A stretch of DNA of 22,817 nt from an uncultured Lachnospiraceae bacterium. GTDB lineage: Bacteria; Bacillota; Clostridia; Lachnospirales; Lachnospiraceae. Below, piece by piece: positions 17,561-22,817 of the stretch. The notes beneath the pieces are model-generated. The model was not told the DNA's origin and did no database searches. It saw nothing but the letters and a program-made list of their open reading frames with translations. Positions within the stretch are counted from its first letter, which is position 1. Each line of letters begins with the position of its first letter. The stretch lies in NCBI GenBank assembly GCA_902782965.1, contig CACZPG010000208.1, positions 1-22,817 on the forward strand. Reading direction: 5' to 3'. Position numbers and translations under genes: made by a program.

Positions 17561-18778
17561 ATGAAAGCTGAATTAATCATTACTAATTACAATTCCAAAG
17601 AAACATATTTCCTATTGGAGGAAGGCAGACTTGTCAGAGCCTGCCTTCTTCATAATGGAAGTCTTATAGGAAATATTTATGTGGCCAAGGTTGTAAATAT
17701 TGTTAAATCCATTAATGCAGCTTTTGTTGATGCCGGTACTGGGGATTATCTGTATTATCCTCTGGCTGATAATGAAGCAAGAACGATATTTACCAGGCAC
17801 GGTAATTCCAATAAAGTATGTCCGGGAGATGATATTCTTATACAGATTTCGAGGGATCCCATAAAGACAAAGAAAGGGGAAGCATCTTCGGATATAGTAC
17901 TAAAAGGGGATTATGTGATTATTAACAGAACCGGTGAAGTTGGTATTTCAAGTAAGATTACTGATGTGAATGAACGTGAGAATCTGAAATCATTAATCTC
18001 CGGTGTGTTAGGTGATTTTAAAGATCTGAAAGCAGGTGTTATTGTTCGTACAGCTGCAAAAGGAGTTTCTGAAGATATTATAAGAGAAGAAGCTCATAAG
18101 ATATTATGTAAACTAAGAGATATTATCGATAAATCTATTCATATAAATACCAGAACTCTTGTGAAGAGAAATGAAAATGATTATATAAATTATATTAAGG
18201 AAATTTTAGTAAAGGATAAATACGAAGAATTCGAAATAATAACAGATTTAGAAAATGTATTTGATGAAATCCGTTCAGAAATAAATAATATGGATCTTCC
18301 GGGAGGGTATGATCCCGAAAGAAAAATAAATATAAAGCTTTTCTCGGATAATATGACTAATCCGACACTTGTTTATAACCTTAAATCAAAACTTGAAAAA
18401 GGAATGGCAAGAACAGTACACCTGAAATCAGGTGGTTCTATTGTAGTAGATGTGACTGAAGCCATGACCGTAATAGATGTTAATACAGGAAAAGCAATCA
18501 GAGGTAAAAATTCTGAGAAAACATTTTTAAAGATAAATAAAGAAGCTGCCGAAACTATTGCTACAGTTCTGAGATTACGTAATCTTTCCGGAATTATTAT
18601 CATAGATTTTATTAATATGAAGGATCAGGACGCAAACCATGAACTGATAGAATATCTTAAGGCGTGCTTAGCTAAAGATGAAGTCCGGGTAAATTATGTC
18701 GATATTACCGGGCTTGGTCTTATTGAACTTACCAGAAGAAAACAGGCTCAGCCTGTTACTCTGGCAGATTTTAATTGA
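17561..18778 (+). CDS. rng: ribonuclease E/G family protein lacking the zinc-link
   Basis: A 405-residue RNase E/G-family endonuclease for single-stranded RNA decay or rRNA processing. The S1 domain (about 25-115) begins RACLLHNGSLIGNIYVAKV. The DNase-I-like catalytic part carries D306 in TVIDVNTGK and D349 in IIIDFINMKD; their 43-residue spacing equals that of E. coli RNase E D303 and D346. The protein ends at ELTRRKQAQPVTLADFN, just where the CPxC zinc-link and small domain would begin, so that tetramer-forming part is missing. ATG 17561 is chosen because it starts MKAELII, typical of the family; GTG 17546 is an alternative. Neither has a clear ribosome site. Its usual neighbours rplU and rpmA are absent. 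Confidence 0.9.
   Translation: MKAELIITNYNSKETYFLLEEGRLVRACLLHNGSLIGNIYVAKVVNIVKSINAAFVDAGTGDYLYYPLADNEARTIFTRHGNSNKVCPGDDILIQISRDPIKTKKGEASSDIVLKGDYVIINRTGEVGISSKITDVNERENLKSLISGVLGDFKDLKAGVIVRTAAKGVSEDIIREEAHKILCKLRDIIDKSIHINTRTLVKRNENDYINYIKEILVKDKYEEFEIITDLENVFDEIRSEINNMDLPGGYDPERKINIKLFSDNMTNPTLVYNLKSKLEKGMARTVHLKSGGSIVVDVTEAMTVIDVNTGKAIRGKNSEKTFLKINKEAAETIATVLRLRNLSGIIIIDFINMKDQDANHELIEYLKACLAKDEVRVNYVDITGLGLIELTRRKQAQPVTLADFN
17618..17651 (+). promoter_or_regulatory. stable hairpin in the early coding region of the RNase E/G gene
   Basis: GAGGAAGGCAG (17618-17628) pairs with CTGCCTTCTTC (17641-17651): eleven pairs including one G-U, around a 12-base loop. It covers about codons 20-31. 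The 5' arm also contains a Shine-Dalgarno-like GGAGGAAGG. No T run follows, so it is not a terminator. A regulatory role is inference. Confidence 0.4.
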
Positions 18779-18801
18779 ATTCTTATGTATAGATTAAAGA
18801 A

Positions 18802-20190
18802 ATGAAGTATTTAAAACAAAAATATATAGGAGATAAAGCGTTTTATAAAATGCTCCTGTCTATAGCGCTTCCTATAATTATTCAGAATGCACTTATGAAT
18901 TTCGTAAGCCTTCTGGATAATATAATGGTGGGTCAGCTTGGAACGGAGCAGCTTTCAGGGGTTGCTATTGTAAATCAGCTGATATTTATATTTTATCTTC
19001 TGGTTTTCGGAGGCCTCTCTGGTGTAGGAATCTATACCGCTCAGTTTTACGGTAACAAAGATGATGAAGGAATCAGACAAACCTTCAGATATAAATTCTG
19101 GCTTGGACTTATTATTTCTGTTATAGCGATACTTGTATTCCTGTGGTTTGGAGACTTCTTCATTAATAAGTATCTCAGCGGTGCAAGTGACGGGGGAGAT
19201 CTTGAGGCTACGCTCGTTTACGGAAGACAGTATCTTGGTATTATTCTGTTCATGATTCCGGCTGTTGCCTTAAGCCAGATGTATTTAAGTACTCTTAGAG
19301 AATGCGGGCAGACTGTAGTTCCTATGGTGGCAGGTGGAGTTGCGGTTCTCACAAATCTTATTCTTGATTATGTTCTGATTTTCGGAAAATTCGGATTTCC
19401 CGAAATGGGAGTGGCAGGTGCCGCGCTGGGAACTGTTATCGCCAGATATGTTGAATTTCTGATAGCAGTTATATGGTCTTTCTGCAATAGAGATAAGCAT
19501 ACATATTTCAAAGGTATTTTCAGTACACTTCTTGTTCCTCGCGACAAAGTATTCAAATTCTTTGTTACAGGAACGCCTATTCTTATAAATGAGGGGTTAT
19601 GGTCTCTTGGAATAGCAATGCTCGGCCAGGCCTACTCATTAAGAGGGCTTAATGTAGTTGCGGGTCAGAATATAGCTTCTACAATTAATAACATTTTCAA
19701 TATTGTCTTTATTGCAATGGGAGATGCTGTCGCTATTATAGTTGGTCAGTATCTCGGTGCAGGGGATATGAAGAAGGCTAAGGATTATGATAATAAAATT
19801 ATTACTACAGCAATTCTGTCTTCAATTATAATCGGCACATTTATGTTCTTTACAGCACCGTTATATCCTGAAATATATAATACAAATGATATGGCCAAGC
19901 TGGTGGCGACACATTTCATTATGGTTCAGGCGGCATTTATGCCTAAGGATTCATTCCTTCATACATCATATTTCACTATCAGAGCCGGCGGGAAGACTAT
20001 AGTCACGTTCCTGTTTGACAGTGTATTTATGCTTGTATTCAGCGTTCCTGCCGCATATATCATGAGCAGATACACTTCACTTGGACCGGCGACAATATTT
20101 GCACTGGTTCATACAGTAGATTTCATTAAATGTATAGTGGGATATATTCTGTTAAGAAAGAATGTCTGGATGAAAAACATAGTAAAATAA
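18802..20190 (+). CDS. MATE family multidrug/metabolite exporter
   Basis: A 462-residue integral membrane protein with about twelve hydrophobic helices, the normal size and topology of MATE exporters driven by Na+ or H+ gradients. Family features are the first helix LSIALPIIIQNALMNFVSLLDNIMVGQLGTEQLSGVAI and, in the second half, GTPILINEGLWSLGIAMLGQAYS and MGDAVAIIVGQYLGAGD, the repeated half-motif. Substrate cannot be read from sequence. It begins 23 bases after the RNase gene with only a weak AAAGA ribosome site. Its last codons (NIVK) contain the first copy of the direct repeat that flanks the structured element downstream. Confidence 0.94.
   Translation: MKYLKQKYIGDKAFYKMLLSIALPIIIQNALMNFVSLLDNIMVGQLGTEQLSGVAIVNQLIFIFYLLVFGGLSGVGIYTAQFYGNKDDEGIRQTFRYKFWLGLIISVIAILVFLWFGDFFINKYLSGASDGGDLEATLVYGRQYLGIILFMIPAVALSQMYLSTLRECGQTVVPMVAGGVAVLTNLILDYVLIFGKFGFPEMGVAGAALGTVIARYVEFLIAVIWSFCNRDKHTYFKGIFSTLLVPRDKVFKFFVTGTPILINEGLWSLGIAMLGQAYSLRGLNVVAGQNIASTINNIFNIVFIAMGDAVAIIVGQYLGAGDMKKAKDYDNKIITTAILSSIIIGTFMFFTAPLYPEIYNTNDMAKLVATHFIMVQAAFMPKDSFLHTSYFTIRAGGKTIVTFLFDSVFMLVFSVPAAYIMSRYTSLGPATIFALVHTVDFIKCIVGYILLRKNVWMKNIVK
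20177..20185 (+). repeat. 9-base direct repeat, copy 1
   Basis: ACATAGTAA lies in the last codons of the MATE gene. The same nine bases recur at 20416-20424, at the far edge of the structured element. Its ACATAG can also pair with CTATGT (20199-20204), competing with the element's outer stem. Confidence 0.5.
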
Positions 20191-20196
20191 TGTAAC

Positions 20197-20423
20197 TGCT
20201 ATGTAGGTGGCACATATCAGTATAAAAGACTGGCAAGCTTGCTTGCAAAGGATTTTATACTGTATATGTGCAAACCTTGCGTAGCAAGGTTGTATAAATA
20301 GCATGAGGAAGGTGTCTGCGTAGCAGACGATAGAGCACCGTAAGCAGATTTTATAAGCTTGCTTAATAAAATCTGTGAGACGAGTGCGTACCTTCCGAAT
20401 AGTATTTATACACCTACATAGTA
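20197..20423. repeat. multi-branched inverted-repeat element (possible structured RNA or mobile palindromic repeat)
   Basis: About 227 bases fold into one closed, branched structure by direct base matching. Outer stem: CTATGTAGGTG (20199-20209) with CACCTACATAG (20411-20421), extendable by two pairs. Inside it: a long hairpin 20210-20227/20253-20271 with one bulge; AACCTTGC-GTA-GCAAGGTT (20273-20291); TATAAATA (20293-20300) with TATTTATA (20403-20410); GGAAGGT (20307-20313) with ACCTTCC (20390-20396); GTCTGC-GTA-GCAGAC (20314-20328); GCAC (20335-20338) with GTGC (20384-20387); and CAGATTTTAT (20345-20354) with ATAAAATCTG (20366-20375). No long frame and no trailing T run are present. It sits 6 bases after the MATE stop and 26 before the lipoprotein start. 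I do not recognise the family. Confidence 0.85.
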
Positions 20424-20424
20424 A
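20416..20424 (+). repeat. 9-base direct repeat, copy 2
   Basis: ACATAGTAA overlaps the 3' arm of the element's outer stem and repeats 20177-20185 exactly. It may be a target-site remnant, an alternative pairing strand, or chance. Confidence 0.5.
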
Positions 20425-20449
20425 TTTAAATATATAAAGGGGGGTAAAA

Positions 20450-21535
20450 ATGAAGAAACTATTACTGTTAATAATCTCAATACTCTTATTAGCACTTCTA
20501 ACCGGTTGCAATGCCGAGTATATCTATGACATGTCTGACGGATCTAATGCCAGGGTTACATTTAATATGTATATCCCTAAAGACGAATATGATAAAACAG
20601 CTTCCGATAGTGATCGGACAGGACTAGAGGTTGTGACTCTTGAGGATGGTAAACAGTATTATAAATCTACTCAGTCAGATGTTCAGTCAATAGAACAGGT
20701 TAATGAGAAGAATACTACCGGTGTTGTTTCCAGTGATTTTGTTTATCTTCCTCTTGATACTGTAGATAGTCAGGTTCAGGATAACGATAACTCCAGTGAT
20801 AAAACTGATAGTACTCAGTCTGTTCAGAACTCCGTCAATCTTAAATTGATTTTTGTTCTTTCGGACGAAATAACTGAGACAAATGGTGTGCTAAGTGAAG
20901 ATAAGAGGAAAGTTACATTTGACTATGCTGTACCTCCTCAGGGGGCATTTTATGCTTATACTGCAGTTTCTAAAGCAAAAGTTGATGCTGATAAAACGGC
21001 TCCCGTAATTCAAGGGCTTTCAAAAAAGAAATATTATCATGAACTTAAAAATATTAAGATATCCGATGATACAGCGCTTTCCTCGGTTACCTGTAATGGT
21101 AATAAACTTACTAAAAGCACTGTAAAATCAAAAGATAAAACAGATTATTACTGGATAATGTCCGGAAAAAACAGATTTAAAGAAGGAAAAAACACTATAA
21201 GAGCTACTGATATAAATGGTAATGCCACAGAGTTCATATTTAATTATGACAGTAAAGTTCCTGTGGTAAAAGGTATAAGTAACTTTGGGACCTATAAGGA
21301 TAAAGCAGTATTCTATGTTAAGGATAAGAAAAGCGGTTTTGATAAAGTGACCTGTTCCAGGGATAGAGGTAAATATAAGAAGGTTAAATCATCGAATATA
21401 AAGAAAGTCAAAAAAGGAAAATATAAAGGGTATTATCAGGTGACCGTTGAAGCTTCTGGTAATCGTACATTATATTTAAATATTTATGACAAGGCAGGCA
21501 ATTATGTGAATTTTGTTTTATATAACAGAAAATAA
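20450..21535 (+). CDS. lipoprotein with C-terminal Ig-like repeats
   Basis: A 361-residue predicted lipoprotein. The signal peptide MKKLLLLIISILLLALLTGC ends in the lipobox LTGC with C20 as the lipidated residue, so the mature protein should sit on the outer face of the membrane. Residues about 21-95 and 126-175 form a region I cannot assign, interrupted by an Asp/Ser/Gln-rich linker (about 97-125). The C-terminal half holds two Ig-like units, one from about 182 (DKTAPVIQGL, closing with RATDINGN) and one from about 270 (SKVPVVKGIS, closing with YDKAGN), rich in lysine. AAAGGGGGG (20437-20443...) is a very strong ribosome site. The structured element ends 26 bases upstream and could be its leader. 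Function is unknown; surface adhesion or envelope binding is plausible. Confidence 0.85.
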   Translation: MKKLLLLIISILLLALLTGCNAEYIYDMSDGSNARVTFNMYIPKDEYDKTASDSDRTGLEVVTLEDGKQYYKSTQSDVQSIEQVNEKNTTGVVSSDFVYLPLDTVDSQVQDNDNSSDKTDSTQSVQNSVNLKLIFVLSDEITETNGVLSEDKRKVTFDYAVPPQGAFYAYTAVSKAKVDADKTAPVIQGLSKKKYYHELKNIKISDDTALSSVTCNGNKLTKSTVKSKDKTDYYWIMSGKNRFKEGKNTIRATDINGNATEFIFNYDSKVPVVKGISNFGTYKDKAVFYVKDKKSGFDKVTCSRDRGKYKKVKSSNIKKVKKGKYKGYYQVTVEASGNRTLYLNIYDKAGNYVNFVLYNRK

Positions 21536-21728
21536 TATTTGAAAAATAAAGCTTAACAAAGTTTTCTCCGTAAAATATAAATAAAACAACGGTATAGAAT
21601 TATAATTCAGAATTATTTGAAATATTGATTATTATATTAAATATCTTATGGTATTATAACTGTTTATGTAGTAGAATACTCTCTGTGGGTGTTAAAAGTA
21701 TCATTATAATAGCATGAGGTGATTTTCT
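21536..21728. other. AT-rich gap before the GH9 gene
   Basis: This 193-base gap holds no frame of note. It contains a perfect 12-base palindrome, GAATTATAATTC (about 21597-21608), and TATAAT (21705-21710) with no good -35 and too close to the ribosome site. GAGGTGA (21716-21722) is the ribosome site of the next gene. No convincing terminator or promoter is seen. Confidence 0.5.
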
Positions 21729-22817
21729 ATGATATCTGTTAACATTTTTAAAAATATAAATTCCAGAAGAACGGTATGTATCATGATCGCTCTTCTTATT
21801 ATTCTATCGGAACTTAATATCCGCACCTTTAAATCAGAAGCGGGTTCAGTTTCCTATAATTATGCTAAACTTCTTCAGGAAGCTCTTTATTTCTATGATG
21901 GAAACATGTGTGGAACAGAGGTTTCTAAAAAATCTGCATTCTCATGGAGAGGTAATTGTCACACAGGTGATACTAAAGTTCAGATCAATGGAAAGACGGT
22001 AGATGTAAGTGGAGGTTTTCATGATGCCGGTGATCATCTGAAAGCCGGACTTCCTCAAGGCTATTCTGCAACCATGCTTGGTATAGCTTATATGGAATTT
22101 AAATCAGCTTTTAAAGATACCAAATCTGATAAACATTTAAATGTTATTACTACACATTTTGCTGAATACTTCGAAAGATGTACGGTACTTAAGAGTGACG
22201 GTTCTGTAGATTTTTTCGTATATCAGGTTTCTGATGGAGATGAAGATCATAAGAAATGGGAAGCACCTGAAAAGCAGAATGATGTAAGACATGTTTATTA
22301 TTCTTCTAAGAAGAATCCTGCAACGGATGAAGTTAGTGAAGCTGCAGCAGCGCTTGCAGTTCAGTATATAAACTTTAATGATCAGAAAGCTCTTGAGTAT
22401 TCCAAAAAACTATTTGCCTATGCAAAAGGCTTCAGTGATAAGAAAGTTGCTACGGAAGGATTGTATGATTCCAGCACCGGAAGCTATCTGTATAATTCTC
22501 AGTCCTGGGGAGATGATTATGCGCTGGCGGCAGCTCTTCTGTATAAAGCTACAGGTGATTCCTCTTACCAGAAGGAATTTGAGTCTGTCAAGAATTCAAA
22601 TCAGGGTGGCTATAATATATATTCCTGGCTTTCCTGGGATAATGTAAGTGCTATTGCAGATTATTATGGGGCCGGAAATAAAGAATCTCTCAAGGTTTGT
22701 GCAGATAATATGAAGAAATCTGATAAAGGATACAGTTGTCTGCTTGAGTGGGGAAGTGCAAGATACAACTGCAACACTCAGCTTCTTGGGCTTCTGTATG
22801 ATAAAACTGCCGGAAAG
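21729..22817 (+). CDS. secreted GH9 family endoglucanase (3' end cut by window)
   Basis: The first 363 codons of a glycoside hydrolase family 9 enzyme, with no stop before the window end. The N-terminus has basic residues and a hydrophobic core (about 15-30), fitting a signal peptide for secretion. The catalytic domain starts near residue 43 with YNYAKLLQEALYFYDGNMCG, then FSWRGNCHTGD, then VSGGFHDAGDH. D99 and D102 of DAGDH are the catalytic base and its partner in GH9 enzymes. WGSARYNCNTQLLGLLYD near the cut corresponds to the segment before the RPHHR-like and acid-glutamate motifs, which lie outside. The likely role is hydrolysis of beta-1,4-glucans such as cellulose. Carbohydrate-binding modules or anchors may follow beyond the window. 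GAGGTGA lies 6 bases before the ATG. Confidence 0.93.
   Translation, partial: MISVNIFKNINSRRTVCIMIALLIILSELNIRTFKSEAGSVSYNYAKLLQEALYFYDGNMCGTEVSKKSAFSWRGNCHTGDTKVQINGKTVDVSGGFHDAGDHLKAGLPQGYSATMLGIAYMEFKSAFKDTKSDKHLNVITTHFAEYFERCTVLKSDGSVDFFVYQVSDGDEDHKKWEAPEKQNDVRHVYYSSKKNPATDEVSEAAAALAVQYINFNDQKALEYSKKLFAYAKGFSDKKVATEGLYDSSTGSYLYNSQSWGDDYALAAALLYKATGDSSYQKEFESVKNSNQGGYNIYSWLSWDNVSAIADYYGAGNKESLKVCADNMKKSDKGYSCLLEWGSARYNCNTQLLGLLYDKTAGK

Noticed and set aside
20197..20423. The structured element as an intrinsic terminator, tRNA cluster, CRISPR or integron attC site
   Set aside because: There is no T run after any stem, no tRNA arm sequences, no spaced direct repeats of CRISPR type, and no attC core motif or integrase gene nearby.
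21705..21710. TATAAT just before the GH9 ribosome site as a promoter
   Set aside because: The -35 position reads TCTGTG, and transcription would start inside the ribosome site.
22378..22647. Forward frame of 89 codons in another frame of the GH9 gene
   Set aside because: The GH9 frame is continuous through the region and carries the family motifs; this is an overlap shadow.

Overview
The window is A+T-rich, densely packed DNA with nearly every gene on the + strand. It most likely comes from a low-GC Firmicute of the family Lachnospiraceae (relatives of Butyrivibrio, Roseburia or Lachnospira). Grounds: strong purine-rich Shine-Dalgarno sites, the polA-coaE and plsX-rnc-smc-ftsY gene orders, a zinc-type ribosomal protein L32, the ACT/UPF0210 gene pair, and a secreted GH9 cellulase as expected of a gut or rumen fibre degrader. 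The assignment is inferred from gene content and style; no database search was possible.

Layout. (1) 1-3908: possible tail of an upstream gene, a small membrane zinc-finger anti-sigma-like protein overlapping polA (DNA polymerase I), then coaE (dephospho-CoA kinase). (2) 3998-6979: a strong promoter, a six-helix membrane diguanylate cyclase, and ackA (acetate kinase) three bases behind it. (3) 7046-7354: rpmF (L32) as a self-contained unit with a perfect TTGACA-17-TATAAT promoter and an intrinsic terminator. (4) 7413-13761: plsX, rnc, smc and ftsY, with overlaps at plsX/rnc and rnc/smc. They cover phospholipid precursor synthesis, RNA processing, chromosome condensation and the SRP receptor. 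(5) 13811-17538: ACT-containing threonine ammonia-lyase, a WalJ-like metallo-hydrolase, a small ACT-domain protein and its UPF0210 partner. (6) 17561-20190: an RNase E/G-family nuclease lacking the zinc-link, and a MATE exporter. (7) 20191-20449: a gene-free 259-base gap almost filled by an elaborate multi-branched inverted-repeat element. (8) 20450-22817: a lipoprotein with Ig-like C-terminal repeats and the first 363 codons of a secreted GH9 glycoside hydrolase, cut by the window end.

Most of the window is ordinary housekeeping DNA. The most unusual item is the element at about 20197-20423. It is an 11-13 bp outer stem enclosing at least seven further helices, two of them capped by the same 10-mer and two by the same 9-mer, flanked by a 9-base direct repeat. 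It could be a mobile palindromic repeat or a structured RNA, possibly the leader of the lipoprotein gene. Secondary points are the orphan rpmF unit without the usual neighbours, the cyclase/acetate-kinase pairing, the RNase with an early-coding hairpin and no zinc-link, and the polymerase with a dead proofreading site. No stretch over 300 bases lacks a gene. I saw no tRNA, rRNA, CRISPR array, insertion sequence or replication origin.
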